From contig JBDLTZ010000110.1 of the NCBI GenBank assembly GCA_039805565.1, positions 1 to 27,651 of the forward strand: a stretch of 27,651 nt of DNA, given 5' to 3'. This DNA comes from CALJIC01 sp039805565. Its GTDB lineage: Bacteria; Chloroflexota; Chloroflexia; Chloroflexales; Roseiflexaceae. Within the stretch, counting starts at the first letter, position 1. Each line of letters opens with the position of its first letter. Below, piece after piece: positions 6,763 through 13,590 of this stretch. The notes beneath the pieces are model-generated. The model was not told the origin of the DNA. It did not search any database and worked only from the letters and a program-made list of their open reading frames with translations. The position numbers were made by a program, and so were the translations under genes.

Positions 6763-7680
6763 CTATGAACCCCGCTCGAGTGCCGCGGCCCGCCGCTCGT
6801 AGTCCAGCGTCACCGCCGCGAATTGGGCGAGCAACCGATTGCCAAGATTGGCGCGCCCCGCCCGCCCGAGATCCCCCACATCCCCGAGGTGCGCATCCAG
6901 CTCGATATCTCGCAGGATATGCGGCCCCACTCGTAGCAGCTCGTAGCGCCGCCGAATCACCTCAGCCCCCCCGCCGAACCCCGCGCCCAGCGCCAGGGTC
7001 ACGCCGGATGCGTCGCGCCGCAGACCAAGCTGAGCCGCGAGGTCGGGGCCAACTGTCAGGCCGGCGTTCGAGCCGGTGTCGATCGTCGCGAGCGGGATCG
7101 CAACGCCATCAAGCTCGAGCTCCTGAAGCGCCGGGAAGTGCTCGAAGAACGTTAGGGGCATCGCCTCAGCCTCAGGCGCCAGCACCGGAAGCCCGAGATC
7201 CGGATGGGCGAACGTCACCGCCCGCGCACGGTAGTCGATCCGCAGCGCGAGCTGGCGCAGCACCGTGTAGCCGAGCACCACATCCACACGGAAGGGCAGG
7301 CCGCTCAGATCCACCGCCGGGGCGAACAGGTCACGGATCACCAGCGCGTTCCCCGCGTCGCCGAGGCGCAGCCACGGCAGCACAGCCTCCGTGAACGCCA
7401 CCTCGTCGCTCGCAGCGCCCTGGCCCACGCCGCTCCCCCCAGTGTGTACGGCAAGGCGCCGCGCCAGCCCCGCATCCATCGCCGACGGGTCCGTCCCTGT
7501 GTCGAGCAGCACGCGCAGGGGGTGCCCTCCTGGGCCCGCGGCCAGCGTGCAGACGAGGCCGTCCGGTGGGCAGAGCGCAGAGGAGACGAGGCCCACCGAT
7601 GGGAACTCAAGCGTTGTCCGATCGTCTACCATCATCGTTGTGGGGTACGCAGAGGGGGGAGCACCAGGAGCAATGCTCAC
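6763..7680 (-). CDS. Aspartyl-protease-like protein with two DTG half-sites
   Basis: 305 residues. Two retropepsin-like repeats in one chain: LLDTGTDPSAMD (Asp60) and ATIDTGSNAGL (Asp201). Each is followed by a strand pair ending like a retropepsin lobe (VVLGYTVLRQLALRIDY at about 134-150; GNRLLAQFAAVTLDY near the C-terminus). Retroviral-type proteases normally dimerise; here both Asp-Thr-Gly loops come from one polypeptide, as in pepsins, though the lobes look retropepsin-like. No signal peptide or membrane segment is seen, so it is probably cytoplasmic. The GTG at 7680 is chosen because GGGGGGAG lies 6 nt upstream; the internal ATGs at 7635 and 7632 lack a ribosome site. The zinc-finger gene lies 54 bp upstream on the same strand, with a small GCCGGC hairpin (7702-7720) between them. 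Confidence 0.85.
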   Translation of the reverse strand: MSIAPGAPPSAYPTTMMVDDRTTLEFPSVGLVSSALCPPDGLVCTLAAGPGGHPLRVLLDTGTDPSAMDAGLARRLAVHTGGSGVGQGAASDEVAFTEAVLPWLRLGDAGNALVIRDLFAPAVDLSGLPFRVDVVLGYTVLRQLALRIDYRARAVTFAHPDLGLPVLAPEAEAMPLTFFEHFPALQELELDGVAIPLATIDTGSNAGLTVGPDLAAQLGLRRDASGVTLALGAGFGGGAEVIRRRYELLRVGPHILRDIELDAHLGDVGDLGRAGRANLGNRLLAQFAAVTLDYERRAAALERGS

Positions 7681-7734
7681 TAGATACTCCCCCCTGTGTC
7701 AGCCGGCCTCGCTAGCCGGCGGACGTTCGCAGAC

Positions 7735-7920
7735 CTACGCGATCGTCTTCTGGAAGCAGGCGCGGTGGTGGTAGGTCTTGTTGCGCCGGCGGCCATCCAT
7801 CACCACAACCAGCTCGCGGTCGTTGCTGATGCGCTGGCCACAGTTGACGCAATCGTGGTTGGTCATCTTGCCGCTCTTATCGCGGGCCGTAACGTCCGTC
7901 TTCGACTTCTTCTCAGCCAT
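7735..7920 (-). CDS. Small zinc-finger protein (61 residues)
   Basis: Lys-rich N-terminus (MAEKKSKTDV) followed by a treble-clef-like finger: Cys24-x2-Cys27 and His51/His52-x-x-Cys55 (CVNCGQR and YHHRACF), with a basic loop GRRRNK between. Likely binds one zinc ion and perhaps nucleic acid or a protein partner. The ATG at 7920 has GGAG 9 nt upstream and an extended -10 promoter about 70 bp upstream. It is probably the first gene of a two-gene unit with the aspartyl-protease-like gene. Family not recognised by name. Confidence 0.83.
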   Translation of the reverse strand: MAEKKSKTDVTARDKSGKMTNHDCVNCGQRISNDRELVVVMDGRRRNKTYHHRACFQKTIA

Positions 7921-7991
7921 TACTGTATACTCCAGTAAGAAATATGAGTGGCAACCGCCCATTGGCCGCCCGCTACCGTCTCCGACTTGCT

Positions 7992-8000
7992 ATTATACCA
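7992..8000 (-). promoter_or_regulatory. Extended -10 promoter for the zinc-finger gene
   Basis: On the minus strand TGGTATAAT: a perfect TATAAT with the TGn extension. No -35 box is recognisable at 16-18 bp. Leader about 65 nt. Confidence 0.6.
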
Positions 8001-8150
8001 CAAGGCGCAAAGATCCACCTCTGGCACAGGGATTGCACATCCGACGGAACGCACTGCTCGTAGATCCGTACGAGTCACGCTACAACGTGTTTCCAGCGCG
8101 CCGATCTTGTGGCGCGGCATCAGCGACACAGGGCCCGAGAGGAGATGGCT

Positions 8151-8657
8151 ATGGGGCTGTTCAATTCGCGCGAGGAGAGCTTCGAGCGTGCCGCTGGAAC
8201 ACCGTCGCAGGGCACGCCCGTCACGGTGAGCCGCGCGCGGCACATCGCCGCCCCACCCGAGGCTGTCTTCGCTGCACTTTCCAACCCTGTGCGCCTGGCA
8301 GGGATCCTCCCCCGCGTCAAGAAGGTGGAGCTGCTCGAGCAGGGCGAGTCTCGGGCTCGCATAGCTACCCATATGCAGATAACGCCCTTTAACACGGTGC
8401 GCGCCGAGGGTGAGGTGCGCTGGCAAGGCACCCGCGAGATCGTCTTCAGCACAACGCATCCCGTCACCGTGGAGACGCGGCTGGAGCTGCGCCCCACCGC
8501 CACCGGCACTAACGTCTACGCCACGCTTACGCTGAACCTCGCGCCGATGATGGGCGCCTTCGCAGCGTTCGTGCCGCAGGACCAGGTGGCGAACGTGACA
8601 GGCCCGGAACTCGAGGCAACCCTCAGCGCTATCTCGCGCGCCGTCGAGAAGCGCTAG
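8151..8657 (+). CDS. SRPBCC-fold ligand-binding protein (polyketide cyclase / CoxG-like)
   Basis: 168 residues. Features of the START/SRPBCC fold: an opening strand VSRARHIAAPPEAVFAALSN (a strand followed by the helix where the partner residue APPEAVF is typical), a loop with LAGILPRVKKVELLEQGE, an antiparallel sheet (TVETRLELRP, TNVYATLTLNL) and a long C-terminal helix (LEATLSAISRAVEK). These proteins bind hydrophobic ligands in a deep cavity; the ligand cannot be told here. The ATG at 8151 has GGAG 6 nt upstream; the ATG at 8145 is directly abutting the ribosome site and less likely. Followed by DUF92 on the same strand, 53 bp downstream. Confidence 0.85.
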   Translation: MGLFNSREESFERAAGTPSQGTPVTVSRARHIAAPPEAVFAALSNPVRLAGILPRVKKVELLEQGESRARIATHMQITPFNTVRAEGEVRWQGTREIVFSTTHPVTVETRLELRPTATGTNVYATLTLNLAPMMGAFAAFVPQDQVANVTGPELEATLSAISRAVEKR

Positions 8658-8669
8658 CGCGGGGACTCG

Positions 8670-8701
8670 TGATAAGATAGCCGCAGGATCCTCTCCTGCG
8701 G
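8670..8701 (+). promoter_or_regulatory. Hairpin overlapping the DUF92 ribosome site, with weak extended -10
   Basis: CCGCAGGA (8681-8688) pairs perfectly with TCCTGCGG (8694-8701) over a 5-nt loop. The right arm takes up the first two bases of the GGAG ribosome site (8700-8703) for the GTG at 8711. TGATAAGAT at 8670-8678 resembles an extended -10, but a start near 8685 would cut into the hairpin, so either the promoter or the RNA hairpin is relevant, not both. It may simply terminate the SRPBCC transcript. Confidence 0.4.
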
Positions 8702-8710
8702 AGCCTCCCT

Positions 8711-9529
8711 GTGCTCAATCTCCCTCGAATCCTCGCGGGCCTGATGCTCAGCGCCCTGATCGGTGCGCTGGCTTATCGCCGCGGGTCGCTCACAGCCAGC
8801 GGCTGGCTCGGCGCGATCCTCACCGGCACGCTAACGTTCGGCTTCGGCGGCTGGACGTGGGGCCTCACCCTCATCGTATTCTTTGTGAGCTCCAGCGCGC
8901 TCTCACACTTTCGGCGCGCCGCCAAGGAGCGCCTGGCCGGCGCAAAATTCGAGAAGGGCGGCCGGCGCGACCTGTGGCAGGCGCTCGCGAACGGCGGCCC
9001 TGGCGCGCTGCTCGCCCTCGCGTACGGCCTCTCGGGGGAACCGCCCGCGCTGCTCGCAGGATTCGCCGGGGTGATGGCTACTGTCACCGCCGACACATGG
9101 GCCACCGAGATAGGCGTGCTAGCGAAACGTCCCCCCATCCTGATCACGACGTTGCGCCCAACCACGCCAGGTACCTCAGGCGGGATCACTGCTGCCGGCA
9201 CGCTGGCCTCGTGTGCAGGCGCGCTCCTCATCGGGCTTGCACTGCTGGTGCTTGCCGCAGTAGAGCGCGCGGCGCTGCTGCCTTGGCTGGTCCCCGCGGC
9301 ACTCCTCGGCGGGGTGGCCGGGAGCCTCTGCGACAGCCTGATGGGGGCAACGGTGCAGGCCATGTACCGCTCGGGCGCGGGCGAGACGGAGCGCCGCATC
9401 GACAGCGCGGGCGTGGAACACACCAGAGTGCGCGGCTGGCGCTGGATGACGAACGACGCGGTGAACCTGCTCAGCTCACTCGCGGGCGGGGTGGTGGCGT
9501 GGGGAATCTTCGCGCTGCTGGCAGGGTAG
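8711..9529 (+). CDS. DUF92 integral membrane protein (VTE6/phytyl-phosphate-kinase-like family)
   Basis: 272 residues; GTG start with GGAG 7 nt upstream. About six hydrophobic segments, beginning ILAGLMLSALIGALAYRRG. Family signature: TADTWATEIGVL (about 128-139), a Pro-rich strand PPILITTLRPTTPGTSGGI and a repeating small-residue helix after it. DUF92 includes plant and cyanobacterial VTE6, which phosphorylates phytyl phosphate for tocopherol synthesis; in bacteria the role is mostly untested. In a phototroph it could recycle phytol from chlorophyll, but the window holds no pigment genes, so this remains inference. A dispersed repeat follows downstream. Confidence 0.9.
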   Translation: MLNLPRILAGLMLSALIGALAYRRGSLTASGWLGAILTGTLTFGFGGWTWGLTLIVFFVSSSALSHFRRAAKERLAGAKFEKGGRRDLWQALANGGPGALLALAYGLSGEPPALLAGFAGVMATVTADTWATEIGVLAKRPPILITTLRPTTPGTSGGITAAGTLASCAGALLIGLALLVLAAVERAALLPWLVPAALLGGVAGSLCDSLMGATVQAMYRSGAGETERRIDSAGVEHTRVRGWRWMTNDAVNLLSSLAGGVVAWGIFALLAG

Positions 9530-9553
9530 CCCCTCTACAGTGACATGCTAAGC

Positions 9554-9631
9554 GCTGAACGCTGAAGACTCGTGGCATCCGAACGCCGTACATGCTTCCT
9601 TGCACACGTTCGAGCCCTCTGCTCCTCTCTC
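9554..9631. repeat. Dispersed intergenic repeat, copy A
   Basis: About 78 bp that aligns at roughly 70 percent with 17050-17126 (shared blocks TGAACGCTG, GGCATC/AGCATC, CATGCTTCC/CACGCTCCC, ACGTTC, CTCTGCT). Both copies lie just after the stop of a plus-strand gene. No coding potential. The remaining bases of the 9530-9815 gap show only the terminator hairpin. Confidence 0.6.
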
Positions 9632-9728
9632 TAGAGTTACGCGCAAAGCGCAGGCTCACCACCGCGCTTGCCAGCCTCGATCCCGGGTCAGCTATTCCAC
9701 CCAGCACTGCAGGTGGTAGAAACACTGT

Positions 9729-9761
9729 GCGGGCCGGCAACACACTGTGTCACCGGCCCGC
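9729..9761 (-). terminator. GC-rich hairpin after the VanW-type gene
   Basis: GCGGGCCGG (9729-9737) pairs perfectly with 9753-9761; the loop itself contains CACACTGTGT. It starts 54 bp past the minus-strand stop at 9816. No T-run is clear. Confidence 0.55.
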
Positions 9762-9815
9762 GCTGCGTTGTAGTGCGTTTCAGGAAAGACCGAGGTAGCT
9801 GCTCACCTGCGGCTG

Positions 9816-11921
9816 CTACGCATCGGACGTCGGCTGCGGCTGCGCATTCGGGTCCGTCGGCTGCGGCTGCACATTCGGGTCCGTCGGCTGCGGCTGCGCG
9901 TTCGGGTCCGTCGGCTGCGGCTGCGCGTTCGGGTCCGTCGGTGTCTGCCAGGCGATTAGCGGCTTGCCGTCGGGGCCCACATCTGCGGGATTGAGCGTGT
10001 AGATATTCGGCCACGGGCGGAAGCGGGTGCGGAACAGCTCAGGCTCCTTCTTGACCCCATTCTCCGTCACGATACGGAAGACATCGATTGTCATCCCGCC
10101 GCGGGCCCGGTCGGTGTGATTTACTGCGCCCGGTGCGACCTTCGGATCGGCGACGAACACCGGGTCCGGCGGCGCAGGCTTGTGGTCGTAGACGCGGTGG
10201 GTCAGCTCCACCGTCCGGTTCGGCTTCGTGCCGTAGAGCTCCACCTGGGCGATGCCCTTCTTCGGATCTGACCACGCCTGGACCAGCATCCAGGCGCCGG
10301 TATCGTTGACGAACTTCAGATCAGGCCCGCTCGTGAAGATCGTCGCGTCGAGACCAGGGCCGTTGCCCTTGGGTCCGAGTGCGTACTTATCGTACCAGCT
10401 AATGTAGAACGAGTGGCCCCAGCGCTCAGTGATCGGCAGGCCGGCCCAGAACGCGGCGCGGAAGATCGTGGTCGAGTCCTGACAGATGCCCCCGCCGAAC
10501 TCCTGCTGCGTGCGGTTCTGGATGATCGCCGCACCCTCCACGAAGCCGTTGGCCGCGTCAATCGTCCCAATGTTCTTGTTGAACGAGAACTCCTCACCGG
10601 GCGCCAGGAGGATACCGTCGAGCAGGCGCATGCCCGCGCCGATATTGTGCACGCGGTAGGCGGCCGAGCCGCTGAAGTCGCTCTTGCCGATGCTGACGAG
10701 CTCGTCGATACCAAGCTGCTTCAGGTTGGCCGCGGTGACAGGTGGGTCGATCAGCTGCACGGGAAGCGCAAGCTCACGGTTCGGGCTCACGAGGGCAGCC
10801 AGCACCACATCACGCGCCTGCGAGACATTCAGGCGGCGGCCGGGGGTTCCCGGCTTGGAGATCGCTAAGTCGCCGCCGTTCCACTTCACGCGGGGGAGCA
10901 TGCCCGGCTTCTCGGTCTCATCGGCGATCTGAGTGAGGCGCTGCTCAATCGCAGCCTGGTCCAGTGTCACTGCCAGGCTATCTACGGCGTCACCTGGAAC
11001 CCGCGCAATATCGACCAGCCCCACGATCTCCTCTTGCGGCCAGACGAACGCCTGGTCATCGACGGTGAACGCGAGGGGCGCCTGGAGGATCGTCTCGATC
11101 TGCTGGCGTGCCTCACTCACGGCGGAGTCGCTGAGCCGCGGTGCGATCTCACGCACCTGGAGCTGAACGGTGGTTGGCTTAAACTGCTGGAGGCCGTCGG
11201 TCAGCTCACGCAGCGTCGGGTCCACCAGCACCTGGAGACCGGCACGTGAGGGTGTCGTCCACACTTCGGGGCCGTTCAGACCCAGCTGCGCCTCCACCGG
11301 GGGCAGCTCGAGCTCAGAGGCGATTCCGACGAGGTACTGCTGGGCGCGGTTCTGGTCGAAGGAGACCTGCAGCGGCAGCTCGAGGCCATCGCGCCAGATC
11401 GCTGCCACCTCCATCACATTCGCGAACAGGCCGTTGCCGCGGCCGGCGCGATAGGCGGCGTTGATCGCCCCACCAAAATCGAAGCTGACGCCGAGCTCCT
11501 GGAGCGTTGGCTCCCACGTCCGGTCGCCGAGGGTGATGACCGCGGGCTGGCTGGTAAACGCGCCATAGCGCGAGCGCAGGGCCGCCTCGGCCTCCTGCGG
11601 GGTCAGCTCACCCACGTTGAGCCCCTGGACGGTGACGTTCGGGTAGATGCGGCCTTGGTAGCTACGATCGAGGTAGTACAGGCCGGCGCTCAGTGCCAGC
11701 ATCGCCACGACCATCAGCACAAGGACAACGTTCAGCGCGACCCTCCCACGCCCTGGCGGACGGCTGCGCCTGGCGCGCGCACGGCCGCTACGGGCCACAG
11801 GCTCGCGCAGGGGAACAGCGTGATCAGACAGCTCAGTCATAGCGAGCGGGCGAGTGACCCGTGAAGCATCAGACCGTGACCCAGTGGCGCCAGAGTCGGG
11901 GTGATACTGTTCAACCGACAC
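9816..11921 (-). CDS. VanW-family / YoaR-type membrane-anchored cell-surface protein
   Basis: 701 residues. Start: GTG at 11921 with GGAGGT 4-5 nt upstream; the ATG at 11840 has no ribosome site. Basic cytoplasmic tail (about 60 residues, RARARRSRPPGRGR), one membrane segment (61-83), then an outside region. It carries two to three putative peptidoglycan-binding-like modules (LNVGELTPQEAEAALRSRYG at about 105; a second around 280-400) and the VanW domain with FSFNKNIGTIDAANGF and FGGGICQDSTTIFRAAFWAG (about 475). VanW proteins occur in vancomycin-resistance clusters and in many Gram-positive and Chloroflexota envelopes, but their biochemistry is unsettled. The C-terminus is a PTDPNAQPQ repeat tail. 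It has its own strong promoter although the glycosyltransferase lies upstream on the same strand. Confidence 0.93.
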   Translation of the reverse strand: MSVEQYHPDSGATGSRSDASRVTRPLAMTELSDHAVPLREPVARSGRARARRSRPPGRGRVALNVVLVLMVVAMLALSAGLYYLDRSYQGRIYPNVTVQGLNVGELTPQEAEAALRSRYGAFTSQPAVITLGDRTWEPTLQELGVSFDFGGAINAAYRAGRGNGLFANVMEVAAIWRDGLELPLQVSFDQNRAQQYLVGIASELELPPVEAQLGLNGPEVWTTPSRAGLQVLVDPTLRELTDGLQQFKPTTVQLQVREIAPRLSDSAVSEARQQIETILQAPLAFTVDDQAFVWPQEEIVGLVDIARVPGDAVDSLAVTLDQAAIEQRLTQIADETEKPGMLPRVKWNGGDLAISKPGTPGRRLNVSQARDVVLAALVSPNRELALPVQLIDPPVTAANLKQLGIDELVSIGKSDFSGSAAYRVHNIGAGMRLLDGILLAPGEEFSFNKNIGTIDAANGFVEGAAIIQNRTQQEFGGGICQDSTTIFRAAFWAGLPITERWGHSFYISWYDKYALGPKGNGPGLDATIFTSGPDLKFVNDTGAWMLVQAWSDPKKGIAQVELYGTKPNRTVELTHRVYDHKPAPPDPVFVADPKVAPGAVNHTDRARGGMTIDVFRIVTENGVKKEPELFRTRFRPWPNIYTLNPADVGPDGKPLIAWQTPTDPNAQPQPTDPNAQPQPTDPNVQPQPTDPNAQPQPTSDA
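9832..9939. repeat. 27-bp coding tandem repeat, 4 units
   Basis: Four units of 27 bp starting at 9832, 9859, 9886 and 9913 with one or two substitutions between them. They encode the C-terminal PTDPNAQPQ (one unit VQ) repeats of the VanW-type protein, a likely flexible wall-spanning tail. Confidence 0.93.
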
Positions 11922-12005
11922 GCAGACCTCCAAACCTCACGCGCTCCAGGAGGGGGAGTGCAACAGAACGTGTGCCACCGACAGCGGATATCTTGTGTAA
12001 CTGTA

Positions 12006-12031
12006 CGCGCCGAGGCACTAGCCGCGGCGCG
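12006..12031 (-). other. 5' leader hairpin of the VanW-type gene
   Basis: CGCGCCG (12006-12012) pairs with CGGCGCG (12025-12031). It begins within a few bases of the predicted transcription start, in a leader of about 113 nt. Could stabilise the mRNA; no riboswitch class is recognised. Confidence 0.35.
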
Positions 12032-12040
12032 CACAGCCCA

Positions 12041-12070
12041 AATATACCGCAGAGACGAACGCTGTGTCAA
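12041..12070 (-). promoter_or_regulatory. Strong promoter of the VanW-type gene
   Basis: On the minus strand a perfect TTGACA (12070-12065), an 18-bp spacer and TATATT (12046-12041, 5 of 6). It lies in the short gap after the glycosyltransferase stop, so the two minus-strand genes can be transcribed separately. Confidence 0.75.
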
Positions 12071-12094
12071 TGACCGATAGCTGATGCGAAGCAG

Positions 12095-13396
12095 CTACGG
12101 GCGGCGCAGGCGACGCCATCGGTCCAGCGGGCGGACACGCGGCAACCACAGCTTATTCGGCTTGAGCAGGGGCCGGCGGGCACGTGGTAGCCGCAGCCCC
12201 TCGGCGCTAATCTGGCGCAGCACCGCGATGCTCGGGAGTCGCAGGCGGCTTTGCCGTACCGGCGGCGCCAGACGCAGCTCATCCAGCAAGATCCGTGCGA
12301 TCTGCTCGGCACCGTCACGCGGGACGGCGTCGTCGAGTCGCGCGACCGTGGCCGTGTAGATATCCGGCTTCATCAGCTCAGCGACCGCCGGCACGATGCG
12401 GTCTGTGGTGGGGCAGAAGGCGCCCAGCTCGTGGTTGAGGACAAAGTCGATGTTGCCGCGCTCCTGCATCCCCACAGCCTGCGTCACGATCACAGGGCGC
12501 CGCATCACCAGCGCCTCCATCAGCGTGCCGGGCCCGGCCTTCGTGATGACGATGTTGCTGGCGGCCATCAGCTGTTCCATGTTGTCCACGAAGCCGTACA
12601 CGTACACATTCCGCCCAAGACCCTGCGCCTCGAGCTCCTGGCGCAGTGCGGTGTTGCGCCCTGTTACCACCAGCAGCTGCGCGTGGGGGTAGGCGGCGTT
12701 GAGCTCCCGCACCACCTGGCCCATATTCCCGGACCCCACGCCGCCGCTCGTGAGCAGCACCGTAAACGGCTCGAGGTCGGCGCCGATCGCCGCGCGCGCC
12801 TCCTCGCGGGTCTGGCTGAAGGTGGTGAACTTCGGGTGGACCGGGAAGCCGGTGCGGGCCATCTTCCCCCGCGGGACGCCCTCGGAGACGAGCCGCTCGA
12901 ACGCCTCATCGGTCGGAGCCACGCACAGCTCGGCGTCGGGGTCGGCCCAGGAGGCGTGCAGGCTCACCAGGTCGGTGACGACAGTGACGAAGCGGAATGA
13001 GAGCCGGTAGGTGCGCCGGGCGTGGCCGATGAACCGGTTGACGAGCGGGTGCACCGAGACCACCAGCGTGGGGCGCACCCCCTCCATGACGCGCAGGATG
13101 TTGCGGTGAGCACCGAGGTAGGCCAGGCCGGTGAGCGCGTCCACCCGCCGGCGGCCGTTGGTGAGCTGGAAGAAGAAATCATATGCAGGCAGCCAGCGCG
13201 TCGAGAGGCCATTATAGAGCACCGGGGCGTCGCGGACGATCGGCAGCCCTGTCTCGGTGAGCATATCGACGATGTGGCATTCAACCTCGGCCCCCGCCAG
13301 CAGCTCGACGGCGGCCTTGATCGCAAGCGCACCGGCGCGATGGCCGCCGCCCGTGTCGGAGATCGCGAAGAGGATGCGTGGTGTTGTCTTTTCCAA
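12095..13396 (-). CDS. GT28 / MGDG-synthase-like glycosyltransferase
   Basis: 433 residues. N-terminal MGDG-synthase domain with SDTGGGHRAGALAI (13-26) and HPLVNRF; C-terminal GT28 (MurG-like) domain with LLTSGGVGSGNMGQV and the nucleotide-sugar loop KAGPGTLMEAL (about 288-298), then QAVGMQERGN. Such enzymes move a sugar from UDP-Gal or UDP-Glc to diacylglycerol, or processively, at the inner membrane face. The sugar and acceptor cannot be read off. The start is TTG at 13396, with GGAG 6 nt upstream and no better start nearby. The last ~45 residues are an Arg-rich tail (RARRPLLK, RWRRLRRP), probably for binding anionic lipid. Divergent from the STAND-BTAD regulator. Confidence 0.9.
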   Translation of the reverse strand: MEKTTPRILFAISDTGGGHRAGALAIKAAVELLAGAEVECHIVDMLTETGLPIVRDAPVLYNGLSTRWLPAYDFFFQLTNGRRRVDALTGLAYLGAHRNILRVMEGVRPTLVVSVHPLVNRFIGHARRTYRLSFRFVTVVTDLVSLHASWADPDAELCVAPTDEAFERLVSEGVPRGKMARTGFPVHPKFTTFSQTREEARAAIGADLEPFTVLLTSGGVGSGNMGQVVRELNAAYPHAQLLVVTGRNTALRQELEAQGLGRNVYVYGFVDNMEQLMAASNIVITKAGPGTLMEALVMRRPVIVTQAVGMQERGNIDFVLNHELGAFCPTTDRIVPAVAELMKPDIYTATVARLDDAVPRDGAEQIARILLDELRLAPPVRQSRLRLPSIAVLRQISAEGLRLPRARRPLLKPNKLWLPRVRPLDRWRRLRRP

Positions 13397-13494
13397 GGGA
13401 CGCTCCAGCTAGAAGGTTGTGTCACACGAGGCGTACCGCCGGGAGAAGTTTCGTGCGGGCCGGCGCATACTTTCTTTGCAAAACCGACGCCTTT

Positions 13495-13523
13495 TTGTAA
13501 ACAAAACTGACCACTCCTATGCT
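13495..13523 (+). promoter_or_regulatory. Probable promoter of the STAND-BTAD gene
   Basis: TTGTAA (13495-13500) and TATGCT (13518-13523), each 4 of 6 matches, with a 17-bp spacer, in an AT-richer stretch of the divergent gap. Start near 13530, inside the palindrome that follows. Confidence 0.5.
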
Positions 13524-13527
13524 AGCA

Positions 13528-13539
13528 CACGACGTCGTG
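13528..13539. promoter_or_regulatory. 12-bp perfect palindrome, candidate operator
   Basis: CACGACGTCGTG is its own reverse complement and lies just after the -10 box of the regulator, over the predicted transcription start. The placement fits autorepression by a dimeric regulator; which protein binds is not known. Confidence 0.4.
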
Positions 13540-13590
13540 ACGTGTAAAGTTAAGGGTGACCGTGCTCAGGTGTTGTGATGAGCAGGAAAG

